From Leisingera sp. ANG-M7 (lineage in GTDB: Bacteria > Pseudomonadota > Alphaproteobacteria > Rhodobacterales > Rhodobacteraceae): a stretch of DNA of 64,000 nt. The stretch's first letter is position 1. Every line of letters begins with the position of its first letter. The notes under the pieces are model-generated. The model was not told the origin of the DNA. It did not search any database and saw only the letters and a program-made list of their open reading frames with translations. The stretch is from contig NZ_JWLI01000007.1 of assembly GCF_000813965.1 (NCBI RefSeq), forward strand, positions 310,001 through 374,000, written 5' to 3'. The position numbers and the translations under genes are program-made. This document shows positions 27,206-35,427 of the stretch, one piece after another.

Positions 27206-27505
27206 ATGCCTATTCCCAAAACCCTGCTAGCAGTTGCGGCGTTTTGCGCCGCATCCCAGGCCGCAGCAGGCCCCAGCACCCAGCATTCGGCACAAAGTCT
27301 TCAGCATTCCGGCCACAGCGCCGCCGCCAGCAGTGAAGCTGCGGCTACCACCGCTGTGGCAATTGTTGCCATTCCTGTTCTGGCCGTGGGCGCCGGGCTC
27401 GTGGTGTCCGCAGACGCGCTGGCCTCCCCCCATCCGCACAGCCATGCCCAAAGCCACCCTGCCCCGGGACAAATCCCGCAGCCGGCACAAGGAGGCAACC
27501 GATGA
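27206..27505 (+). CDS. Small exported His-rich protein, partner of the DUF2145 gene
   Basis: Protein of 99 residues. It has a signal peptide (MPIPKTLLAVAAFCAASQAA), an Ala/Ser/His-rich stretch and one hydrophobic segment (AVAIVAIPVLAVGAGLVVSA). A C-terminal tail follows with five His in SPHPHSHAQSHPAP. I recognise no domain; metal binding is conceivable from the His content. The start at 27206 has GGAG eight bases upstream; an alternative ATG at 27188 lies within the operators. Its stop overlaps the DUF2145 start by 4 bases (ATGA), so the two are translationally coupled and under the operator-flanked promoter. Confidence 0.7.
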   Translation: MPIPKTLLAVAAFCAASQAAAGPSTQHSAQSLQHSGHSAAASSEAAATTAVAIVAIPVLAVGAGLVVSADALASPHPHSHAQSHPAPGQIPQPAQGGNR

Positions 27506-28302
27506 TCCGCAGGATATTCATCGCGATGGCTGCTGCGGCCGCCCTCCATGCCGCCCCTGCTGCAGCTGGCAGCAGCGAAACCGGCAAGACGCATTTGCTT
27601 ATTTCTGATACCGCCGCCTTTTCCAATCAGGTGCAGCTGGACCTGGCAGCCCGCGGCGCCGGTATCGCAATTGTCGCACGGACCGGGCGGCCGCCGCACA
27701 CGCTGCCGCAGGGGGTAAACTATACGCATACCGCCTTGTGGGTTTATTCAACGATCAAAACCCCGGACGGCAGCAGCGCCAAAGGGTACCGGGTGTACAA
27801 TCTCTATCAAGATCAGGATGACCTGACCCGCAGCTCCCTGGTGCAAGAGGCGCCCGCAGACTTCTTCAGAAGCGCCCATACGCTGGATACGGGCATCATC
27901 ATCCCTGCCCCGCACTTGCAGCGCAAACTTCTGAAGGCCATCGCCAGCCCGGTCTATCCCGCATTGCACAACCCCAGCTATTCGGTGCTGTCCAATCCCA
28001 ACACGACGCAGTTCCAGAACTGCAACGAGCTGACCCTGGACCTGCTGATTGCCAGTATTTATGGCACGACGGACAAATCCGGGATCAAGGCCCGGATCGC
28101 CGCCGAGTTTCACCCCCAGCCGATCCGCATCAACGGGCTGAAACGGTTTCTGGCCCCCGCCGCCTCTGCTGCGCTGACAACATCCGACCATGGCAAGGGC
28201 GTCGCAACCGTGACCTTCGGCTCTTTGGCACGTTATTTGCGGTCCAAGAACCTGGCCTCCGAGGTCTACCAGCTCACCCCTGACAGGACGGTACGGCTGT
28301 AA
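27502..28302 (+). CDS. DUF2145-family exported protein
   Basis: Protein of 266 residues with a signal peptide (MIRRIFIAMAAAAALHAAPA). The body matches my recollection of DUF2145: VQLDLAARGAGIAIVARTGR, YTHTALWVY with a conserved His, YRVYNLYQDQDD, EAPADFFRS, IIIPAPHLQRKLL, and HNPSYSVLSNPNTTQFQNCN. The family is widespread in proteobacteria without assigned function. The conserved Cys/His/Asn pattern is reminiscent of papain-like hydrolases, but that is inference. It ends 20 bases before a strong terminator and forms a two-gene unit with the His-rich protein. Confidence 0.75.
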   Translation: MIRRIFIAMAAAAALHAAPAAAGSSETGKTHLLISDTAAFSNQVQLDLAARGAGIAIVARTGRPPHTLPQGVNYTHTALWVYSTIKTPDGSSAKGYRVYNLYQDQDDLTRSSLVQEAPADFFRSAHTLDTGIIIPAPHLQRKLLKAIASPVYPALHNPSYSVLSNPNTTQFQNCNELTLDLLIASIYGTTDKSGIKARIAAEFHPQPIRINGLKRFLAPAASAALTTSDHGKGVATVTFGSLARYLRSKNLASEVYQLTPDRTVRL

Positions 28303-28321
28303 GCCCCCCATACTGCTGACA

Positions 28322-28362
28322 AGAAAAGCCCCCGCTGATCACTCAGCGGGGGCCTTTAATTT
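28322..28362. terminator. Bidirectional terminator between the DUF2145 gene and rplP
   Basis: A perfect 11-bp stem GCCCCCGCTGA/TCAGCGGGGGC (28328-28338 and 28343-28353) with loop TCAC. It is followed by CTTTAATTT on the plus strand and by TTTTCTT on the minus strand. It ends both the DUF2145 unit and, 73 bases after its stop, the rplB-rplP block. Confidence 0.9.
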
Positions 28363-28434
28363 GTACAGACCGGGTGCGCCCCTGCCGCCTTTGCAGGCAA
28401 GAGCGGCTGGCACACACGGCAGCAGAGCCGCCGT

Positions 28435-28848
28435 TTACCAGTCTTCGCGGACCACGACGCGGGTCTTGACCGGCAGCTTCATCGCGGCTAGGCGCAGGGC
28501 CTCGCGAGCGATTTCATCGCTGACGCCGTCGATCTCGAACATCACGCGGCCAGGCTTAACCTTGGCTGCCCAGTAGTCCACGGAGCCTTTACCTTTACCC
28601 ATACGGACTTCGGTCGGCTTCGAGGTCACCGGAGTGTCCGGGAAGATACGGATCCAGACACGGCCCTGACGCTTCATGTGGCGGGTCATGGCGCGGCGGG
28701 CAGCTTCGATCTGGCGTGCAGTCACACGCTCAGGCTGGGTTGCCTTCAGGCCATAGGTGCCGAAGTTCAGGTCGGAGCCGCCTTTTGCCAGGCCGTGGAT
28801 CCGGCCTTTGTGCATTTTGCGGAATTTAGTGCGCTTTGGCTGAAGCAT
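28435..28848 (-). CDS. rplP: 50S ribosomal protein L16
   Basis: Protein of 137 residues; [40 protein letters not shown] and [20 protein letters not shown] are L16 landmarks. It is the last gene of this S10 block; rpmC, its normal neighbour, lies 5.7 kb further on. Confidence 0.97.
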   Translation of the reverse strand: MLQPKRTKFRKMHKGRIHGLAKGGSDLNFGTYGLKATQPERVTARQIEAARRAMTRHMKRQGRVWIRIFPDTPVTSKPTEVRMGKGKGSVDYWAAKVKPGRVMFEIDGVSDEIAREALRLAAMKLPVKTRVVVREDW

Positions 28849-28860
28849 CTCAAATCCTCC

Positions 28861-29571
28861 TTAGCGACGGCCGCCACCAGCACCACGGGGTGCAGGGCCG
28901 TCCTGGATTTCTTGTGCTTTACGGTCACGCGCCGAAGGATCGTGCTCCATGATCTCGCCTTTGAAGATCCAGACCTTGATCCCGATGATCCCGTAGGGGG
29001 TCATCGCTTCGGAGTGTGCGTAATCGATGTCGGCACGCAGGGTGTGCAGCGGCACGCGGCCCTCACGGTACCATTCGGTACGCGCGATTTCCGCACCGCC
29101 CAGACGGCCAGCGACGTTCACCCGGATACCCAGGGCGCCCATGCGCATGGCGTTCTGCACGGCCCGTTTCATGGCACGGCGGAAGGACACACGGCGCTCC
29201 AGCTGCTGAGCGATGGACTCGCCGACCAGCTGAGCGTCCAGTTCCGGCTTGCGCACTTCAACGATGTTGAGGTGCAGCTCGGAGTCGGTCATCTTGGCGA
29301 TTTTCTTGCGCAGGACTTCGATGTCCGCGCCTTTCTTGCCGATGATGACGCCCGGACGGGCGGTGTGAATGGTCACGCGGCATTTCTTGTGCGGGCGTTC
29401 AATGATGACGCGCGCAATGCCAGCCTGCTTGCATTCTTCCTTGATGAACTCGCGGATTTTCAGGTCCTCGAGCAGCAGATCACCGTAGTCTTTGGTGTCG
29501 GCGTACCAGCGGCTGTCCCAGGTGCGGTTCACCTGAAGGCGCATGCCGATCGGATTGACTTTCTGACCCAT
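28861..29571 (-). CDS. rpsC: 30S ribosomal protein S3
   Basis: Protein of 236 residues. [20 protein letters not shown] at the N-terminus, the KH domain motif [18 protein letters not shown], and [15 protein letters not shown] near the end define S3. A charged C-terminal extension ends GGGRR. Its ATG overlaps the rplV stop by one base. Confidence 0.97.
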   Translation of the reverse strand: MGQKVNPIGMRLQVNRTWDSRWYADTKDYGDLLLEDLKIREFIKEECKQAGIARVIIERPHKKCRVTIHTARPGVIIGKKGADIEVLRKKIAKMTDSELHLNIVEVRKPELDAQLVGESIAQQLERRVSFRRAMKRAVQNAMRMGALGIRVNVAGRLGGAEIARTEWYREGRVPLHTLRADIDYAHSEAMTPYGIIGIKVWIFKGEIMEHDPSARDRKAQEIQDGPAPRGAGGGRR

Positions 29572-29951
29572 TAGGCTTGCTCCTCAACTTGACGCACCTT
29601 GATGGTGATCTCCGCGAACGGCTTCAGGATTTTGCCGAACCGGCCACGGGCACGCGGACGGCCGCGCTTCATGGTCAGGTTCTTGCCAACCCATGCCTCG
29701 GCGACGATCAGTTCATCGACGTCCAGGTTGTGGTTGTTTTCAGCATTCGCGATGGCGGACTGAAGGCATTTCTTCACGTCCTGCGCGATCCGCTTGTTGG
29801 AGAAAGTCAGGTCGGTCAGGGCCTTCTCGACTTTCTTGCCGCGGATCATCTGAGCCACCAGGTTCAGTTTCTGCGGGGAGGTACGGAGCATGCGCAGTTT
29901 TGCCATTGCTTCGTTGTCTGCCACGCGGCGGGGGTTCTTTTCCTTGCCCAT
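29571..29951 (-). CDS. rplV: 50S ribosomal protein L22
   Basis: Protein of 126 residues; [40 protein letters not shown] and the [11 protein letters not shown] hairpin that lines the exit tunnel are visible. It is 3 bases after rpsS. Confidence 0.97.
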   Translation of the reverse strand: MGKEKNPRRVADNEAMAKLRMLRTSPQKLNLVAQMIRGKKVEKALTDLTFSNKRIAQDVKKCLQSAIANAENNHNLDVDELIVAEAWVGKNLTMKRGRPRARGRFGKILKPFAEITIKVRQVEEQA

Positions 29952-29954
29952 GAC

Positions 29955-30233
29955 TTACTTCCGCTTCGCTTTTTTGTCTGCGGCGTGGCCATAATAGGTG
30001 CGGGTCGGCGAGTATTCACCGAACTTCTGACCGATCATGTCTTCCGAGACGTTGACGGGGATATGCTTCTGGCCGTTGTACACACCAAAGGTCAGGCCGA
30101 CGAACTGCGGCAGGATGGTGGAACGGCGCGACCAGATCTTGATCACTTCATTGCGGCCCGATTCACGCGCTGCTTCGGCCTTTTTCAGGACGTAAGCATC
30201 AACGAAGGGGCCCTTCCATACGGAACGTGCCAT
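29955..30233 (-). CDS. rpsS: 30S ribosomal protein S19
   Basis: Protein of 92 residues; [40 protein letters not shown] and [20 protein letters not shown] are diagnostic. It is 3 bases after rplB. Confidence 0.97.
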   Translation of the reverse strand: MARSVWKGPFVDAYVLKKAEAARESGRNEVIKIWSRRSTILPQFVGLTFGVYNGQKHIPVNVSEDMIGQKFGEYSPTRTYYGHAADKKAKRK

Positions 30234-30236
30234 GGA

Positions 30237-31079
30237 TTAGCGGCCTTTCTTCTTGGCGTGGCGCGAGCGAACGATGAGCTTTTGCGACGCCTTGTTTTTG
30301 TTGCGGGTCCGTTTGCCCTTGGTCGGTTTGCCCCAGGGGGTCACCGGGTGGCGGCCACCGGAGGTCCGGCCTTCACCACCGCCGTGGGGGTGGTCGATCG
30401 GGTTCATGACGACACCACGCACGGAAGGACGCTTGCCCTTGTGGCGCATACGGCCGGCTTTACCGAAGTTCTGGTTCGAGTTGTCCGGGTTCGACACGGC
30501 ACCGACGGTGGCCATGCATTCCTGGCGGACCAGGCGCAGTTCGCCCGACGACAGGCGGATCTGAGCGTAACCGCCGTCACGGCCAACGAACTGAGCGTAG
30601 GTACCGGCTGCACGGGCGATCTGGCCGCCTTTGCCGGGCTTCATTTCGATGTTGTGAACGATGGTACCGATCGGCATGCCCGAGAACGGCATTGCGTTGC
30701 CCGGCTTGATGTCGGCCTTCGCGGATGCGATGACCTTGTCGCCAACTGCCAGACGCTGCGGCGCCAGGATGTAGGCTTGCTCGCCGTCTTCGTATTTGAT
30801 CAGCGCGATGAATGCGGTCCGGTTCGGGTCGTATTCGATCCGCTCAACGGTGGCCGCTACATCAAATTTGTTCCGTTTGAAGTCAACGATCCGGTAGAGG
30901 CGCTTTGCGCCGCCGCCACGGCGGCGTGCAGTGATCCGTCCGGTGTTGTTCCGGCCGCCCGATTTGGTCAGACCCTCAGTGAGAGACTTGACCGGACGCC
31001 CTTTCCAAAGCTCCGAACGGTCGATCAGAACCAGCCCACGCTGGCCCGGCGTCGTCGGTTTATACGACTTGAGTGCCAT
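30237..31079 (-). CDS. rplB: 50S ribosomal protein L2
   Basis: Peptidyl-transferase-centre protein of 280 residues. [40 protein letters not shown], and [20 protein letters not shown] with its functionally important His are present. It is the first gene of the rplB-rplP block. The usual upstream partner rplW is absent here, being replaced by the Amt-GGDEF-EAL gene. Confidence 0.97.
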   Translation of the reverse strand: MALKSYKPTTPGQRGLVLIDRSELWKGRPVKSLTEGLTKSGGRNNTGRITARRRGGGAKRLYRIVDFKRNKFDVAATVERIEYDPNRTAFIALIKYEDGEQAYILAPQRLAVGDKVIASAKADIKPGNAMPFSGMPIGTIVHNIEMKPGKGGQIARAAGTYAQFVGRDGGYAQIRLSSGELRLVRQECMATVGAVSNPDNSNQNFGKAGRMRHKGKRPSVRGVVMNPIDHPHGGGEGRTSGGRHPVTPWGKPTKGKRTRNKNKASQKLIVRSRHAKKKGR

Positions 31080-31434
31080 GCTTTCTGTCTTCCGTTTAGC
31101 GTGCCAGGCCTTAGGTTCTTGTCTTTGGCCCAGCTATGTTGAAGGCCCCCGTAGGTGCCTGAGATATAGGGCCCCGAAGGTCCCCGAGTTCGAGTGTCCT
31201 GACAAACATAACGACCCCGGAAACGAATCCGGGGTCTGCAGGATGGATGGCGTTTAGCAGAGTCGCCGGAAGGTGGCAATGACAGACTTCCGGCTTTTCG
31301 CGGTTTGGCCGCAATGGGGCCTGGGACCTGTGCCAGCCACTGTAACTGCTATGCCTGTCCGGTACCACCGCACAGCGCAGCCCAGCACTGCTGCCACGGT
31401 GCGAAGCAACTGCGAAGCCTGCCAGCCCCCTTGC
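31080..31434 (-). promoter_or_regulatory. Upstream region of rplB with hairpin and candidate promoter
   Basis: About 355 bases without a gene. A perfect 9-bp hairpin, GACCCCGGA/TCCGGGGTC (31213-31221 and 31228-31236), probably terminates the Amt fusion gene, though its U-run is modest. A -10-like TATATC (31163-31168, minus strand) would give a leader of about 85 bases to rplB; no good -35 is visible, so promoter placement is tentative. Confidence 0.45.
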
Positions 31435-34149
31435 CTACCCGGCTTGAAGCGGCCTGTTTTCAGCCTGCCACTCGCGGGCCCAGGCCAGGAACTTTGTGCT
31501 GCTCATCGGGCGCCCGAAGGCATAGCCCTGCAGGATGGCAGCACCAAGCCCGGACAGGACTTCCGCCTCACCGGCGGTTTCAACTCCTTCCACAACCGCC
31601 GCTGCACCAGCGCTGGCAGCCATTTCGATCAGCCCCCGCATCAGGTCGCGGCGCGCCGGCTTCTTGTCGATTCCGGTGGTGAACATGCGGTCGATCTTGA
31701 GCCTGTCCGGCTTGAGCGCCAGCACACCTGCGATACTGGCGTGGCCGGTGCCGAAGTCATCAATCTCGATACCGATGCCCATTGCCTTGATCGCGTCGAT
31801 CTGCTTGGAGTAGTCATCGTTCACGTGATCCAGAAAGACAGTCTCCAGAAGCTCAAACGCCAGTCCGCTGGGCGGGATGTCGGTCCGCTGCCGCAGCTCT
31901 TCGATCAGACCCGGATGGCCCAGCCGCTCAGCTGAGACATTCACCGAGATGCTGGGCAGGGTAGTCCCCTGGCGCGCAAATTCCCAATAGGCCGACAGGG
32001 CAATATCCAGAACCCGACGATCCAGATCCGCTAGCATGTTCACCTCCTTGGCGATCGGCACAAAGACATCCGGACCGACAATACCGCGGCGGGGATGGTG
32101 CCAGCGGGCCAGCGCCTCACATCCCGCCAGCACCCCTGTTTCACCGTCAATCTGGGGCTGGAAGGTGACCTCAATCTCGTTTCTCTCGAACGCCTGCTTG
32201 AAATCACGGATCAGGTCCATCTTCTCGTCATGAGCGGAACCGATGGAGTCGGAATAGGCGTTAACACAGGACCGCCCGTCCGCCTTGGAGGCATAAAGCG
32301 CCAGATCGGCGCGGCGCAGCGCTGATTGCAGGGGTTCCTCCGGCGCGCAAAGCGCAAACCCGATGGAGGCGCCAACTTGAAGGCCGGCATCCTTGTAAGT
32401 GACCGGCTGAAGCAGCGCGAACAACAGGTCGGAACAGAATTCATAGGCCTCTGCCTCACTGCCGGAAAACTCCATCAGCACGGCGAACTCATCGCCGCCA
32501 ATGCGGAAGGCAAAATCCCGTCCGTTCTTGATATGGGATGAAATCCGCTTGGCAGCATGTTCGAGAACCAGATCTCCGGCCTCGTGGCCGTAGGTATCAT
32601 TAATTTCCTTGAACCGGTCCAGATCCAGCGCGATGACCAGCGTCCCGGCTTGCTGCTCCGCTGCAGGCGCCGCCGCGATTTCTTCAAGGTGCTTGCGGTT
32701 GCCAAGTCCGGTGAGCTTGTCGTGCCGGGCTGACCAGGCGCTCTCCTCTTGAGCTTCGCGCATGGCTTCAAACGCTTCCTCCGCCAGTTCCCGGCTCATC
32801 CGCTCCTTGCGGATCGAGTCCATCCGCAAACTGATCTCATCCTCCACCCGGTCGAGAACCCGGTTGTAGCGGAACGCCAGCGCGCCCAGCTCTGATGACC
32901 GTTCGACACGCACGCGGCTGCTGAAAGATCCGGACCGCTGGTGCCGCTTCATTTCCTCAAGCAGTTCCAGCAATGCATTTCGCTGGTTGTTTTCCGCAAG
33001 ATTCAGCCCCCGCACTTCGTCCCTGGGGCGCGCCCGCAGCAGCCCCGCCGCCTTGAGGAAAATTGCCAGCGGCACGGTGCAGCAAGTAACCCAGGCAGCA
33101 ACGGCAGCAACTCCCATCGCCTGAACCCCCAGCTGGCCCAGCCTGCTGCCCGCCGGCAACAGGTCCAGCGGGACCGTGAACGCAACTGCCAATGTCCCCA
33201 TGAGCCCCGCGGCCAGATGCACCGGAACCGCGCCCACCACGTCATCGATCTTCAATGCATCGAGAATGTCCCGGGCGACGATCACAGTTACCGATCCCGC
33301 AATCCCGACCAGAAAGGCCATCGGCCCCGTCACCAGATGAATCCCCGCCGTGCCCGCAACCAGCCCGCCCAAAAAGCCGTTGACCAGAATCTCCGCCCGG
33401 ACACAGCGGAACAGCCCGAGGCCGATGGCAATACTGGCGACGCCCGCCCCGGCGGCCGACAGCATGGTGCGGGCAATCACTGGCCCGACATCCGCGCTGA
33501 AAGCAAGGGCAGATCCGCCGTTGAAGGCGCCCCAGCCGACCCACAGCAGCAGCCCGCCCAGGGTCACAAGGGAAATGGAGTTCTCCTCGAAGAACCGTTT
33601 TTTCGGGCCGTAGCGGCCCAGCCGCGGCCCCAAGAAGACCACAACCACCAGCGCGGTCCAGCCGCCGACGCTGTGCACTACCGTCGCGCCGGCAAAATCG
33701 ATGAAGCCGGCCTGCCGCAGCCAGCCCGCCTCGTTCCAGACCCAATGGCCCGCAACCGGGTAAATGAAAGCCCCCAGCATAACCGACATGACCATGTAAC
33801 CGAGGAACCTTTCGCGCTCTGCCACAGCGCCGGACACAATTGTGGCTGCAGTGGAGGCAAAGGCCATCTGAAACAGGAAAACGGCGGCCGAATGGCCTGC
33901 GGAATTGTCGAGCCGGGGCCAAAAACCGCCGGCACCGAACAGCCCGCCAAAGCTGGGGCCGAACATCAGACCGAAACCGGTCAGCCAGAAGGCTGTACTG
34001 ACGACACAAACATCCGACAGGTTCTTGAGGGCCACATTGGCAGCATTCTTGGCCCGTACAGTACCAGATTCCAGGCATAGGAACCCGGATTGCAGAACAA
34101 GCACCAGCAGCGCAGAGAGCAGGATCCAGATGGCATCAGCTTCAGACAT
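31435..34149 (-). CDS. Ammonium-transporter (Amt)-GGDEF-EAL fusion protein
   Basis: Protein of 904 residues. Residues 1 to about 370 form an Amt/Rh-type transporter with about 11 membrane helices. They include the paired pore histidines (His159 in VVHSVGGWTA, His310/311 region in GAVPVHLAAGLMGTL) and NPGGL-like NGFLGGLVAGTAG. A linker (about 375-470) is coiled-coil-like with a HAMP-like segment. A GGDEF domain (475-635) keeps FRIGGDEFAVL at 548-558. An EAL domain (640-895) keeps CEALARWHH (Glu678), ELLETVFLDH and IDDFGTGHAS. Both c-di-GMP motifs look intact; the RxxD inhibitory site is not evident. Ammonium-gated c-di-GMP turnover is the natural inference. It is a lone gene beside the ribosomal block. 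Confidence 0.93.
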   Translation of the reverse strand: MSEADAIWILLSALLVLVLQSGFLCLESGTVRAKNAANVALKNLSDVCVVSTAFWLTGFGLMFGPSFGGLFGAGGFWPRLDNSAGHSAAVFLFQMAFASTAATIVSGAVAERERFLGYMVMSVMLGAFIYPVAGHWVWNEAGWLRQAGFIDFAGATVVHSVGGWTALVVVVFLGPRLGRYGPKKRFFEENSISLVTLGGLLLWVGWGAFNGGSALAFSADVGPVIARTMLSAAGAGVASIAIGLGLFRCVRAEILVNGFLGGLVAGTAGIHLVTGPMAFLVGIAGSVTVIVARDILDALKIDDVVGAVPVHLAAGLMGTLAVAFTVPLDLLPAGSRLGQLGVQAMGVAAVAAWVTCCTVPLAIFLKAAGLLRARPRDEVRGLNLAENNQRNALLELLEEMKRHQRSGSFSSRVRVERSSELGALAFRYNRVLDRVEDEISLRMDSIRKERMSRELAEEAFEAMREAQEESAWSARHDKLTGLGNRKHLEEIAAAPAAEQQAGTLVIALDLDRFKEINDTYGHEAGDLVLEHAAKRISSHIKNGRDFAFRIGGDEFAVLMEFSGSEAEAYEFCSDLLFALLQPVTYKDAGLQVGASIGFALCAPEEPLQSALRRADLALYASKADGRSCVNAYSDSIGSAHDEKMDLIRDFKQAFERNEIEVTFQPQIDGETGVLAGCEALARWHHPRRGIVGPDVFVPIAKEVNMLADLDRRVLDIALSAYWEFARQGTTLPSISVNVSAERLGHPGLIEELRQRTDIPPSGLAFELLETVFLDHVNDDYSKQIDAIKAMGIGIEIDDFGTGHASIAGVLALKPDRLKIDRMFTTGIDKKPARRDLMRGLIEMAASAGAAAVVEGVETAGEAEVLSGLGAAILQGYAFGRPMSSTKFLAWAREWQAENRPLQAG

Positions 34150-34425
34150 TCAACAACCCTCATAAGGAGCATAAACTCACACGAACGACACCTTAAGTTG
34201 CGATAGTCAAAATTTCCTTTCCGCCCCGTGATCGTTGCCTGTACACGGCCGAGCATTTGCCAGCTCAGCCCGGACCATCTCTGCTGCCCGGCCATCAAGG
34301 CAACGCACGAGGTCCTGCATCCTCCCTCGCAACGGGTGTGACGGCCTGGCAACCCTTGGTGCAAGTACCGGATCAGCCATGGCCTGCCCTGCATCCGGCC
34401 CCGGGGACGCGTTTCAGTGCAGTCG

Positions 34426-35316
34426 TCAGGACAGGAACGCCGAAGCGGCATGCCGCTCGAGCAGATCCTGGACCAAAGGGTTCGGGAACCGGCGGCGGAG
34501 CGTGACCGCATAGAATGTTTCCTGAATCCGGGGGTGCTCGCTGGCCTCTCTGAGTCGGCCGGAGTTCAACTCATCCGTCACGACAATGGGCGCGACAAGG
34601 GCCAGCCCGATATCTTCCCGTGCCAAAAGCCGCATCATTGCCATGTCATCCACCTCTGCGGCGATCTGCGGGCGGACCGACAACCTGCTGGCTAAGGCAT
34701 CAAAAGCCGTGCGCACGCTGCTGCCGGCGGTGGGCAGGATGAAGGGCTGCTCAAGGAGAAGCTCACGCAGCGGGCGGTCCGGGTCCAGCCGCGTGGGGCT
34801 GCCGACAATGCTGACGTCCTGCTCGCCGATCTTGTGTGCCTCATAGGGTGTCAGGCTGTCGTCCGGCGGCGGCTGGTTCATCAGCACCAGGTCAACGTTG
34901 AGCGTTCCCAGGCCTTCGAGCAATTCCGCCGGACTGCCTGAGCGCAGGACAACCTCAACATCGCTGCGGGACAGGATCGGCCTCAGAAACCCGATCTGAA
35001 AGTTACGGGACAGAGTCGCGAGCGCTCCCACACGCAAGGCCTTCCGGCTTTGAACCGTCCCCGACAGAGTGGCGACAAGCTCCTGTCCGGTTGAAAATAT
35101 CGCATCCGCGTGGCCCAGCGCGATACGTCCGGCCTCAGTCAGATGAAGCTGCCGCCCGCGGCGCTCGAACAGGTCGTGCCCCAAGCGCTCTTCCAATTGC
35201 TTGATCTGAACTGACAGCGCCGACTGCGACAGGTTCAGCCGTTGCGCGGTACGGGTCAGATTGCCGTCATGCGCAACCGCCCAGAAGTACCGGAGATGAT
35301 GATAGTTCAATGGCAT
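34426..35316 (-). CDS. LysR-family transcriptional regulator divergent from dabBA
   Basis: Protein of 296 residues. The N-terminal winged helix-turn-helix is MPLNYHHLRYFWAVAHDGNL then AQRLNLSQSALSVQIKQLEE. A LysR substrate-binding domain (about 90-290) follows, including RVGALATLSRNF and PFILPTAGSSVRTAFDAL. It is transcribed away from the carbon-uptake genes with a 111-base shared region carrying a LysR-like dyad, so it is the likely regulator of dabB-dabA and of itself. The inducer is unknown; a CbbR/CcmR-like role is inference from context. The 276 bases between this gene and the Amt fusion hold nothing recognisable. Confidence 0.88.
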   Translation of the reverse strand: MPLNYHHLRYFWAVAHDGNLTRTAQRLNLSQSALSVQIKQLEERLGHDLFERRGRQLHLTEAGRIALGHADAIFSTGQELVATLSGTVQSRKALRVGALATLSRNFQIGFLRPILSRSDVEVVLRSGSPAELLEGLGTLNVDLVLMNQPPPDDSLTPYEAHKIGEQDVSIVGSPTRLDPDRPLRELLLEQPFILPTAGSSVRTAFDALASRLSVRPQIAAEVDDMAMMRLLAREDIGLALVAPIVVTDELNSGRLREASEHPRIQETFYAVTLRRRFPNPLVQDLLERHAASAFLS

Positions 35317-35319
35317 TCG

Positions 35320-35334
35320 TTCTATTTATTAGAA
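35320..35334. promoter_or_regulatory. Candidate LysR-binding dyad
   Basis: TTCTATTTATTAGAA is a 5-bp inverted repeat around a T-N11-A core, located three bases upstream of the lysR start and inside the divergent lysR-dabB region, which is unusually A+T-rich compared with the surroundings. Confidence 0.5.
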
Positions 35335-35427
35335 CAATATCTCTAAAACAATGAATTTTTATCAAGTGAAGCTCTGCCTTATGCATTTCCAAATGTCTCT
35401 GACTAAGAAAACTGAAGGGTTCCGATC

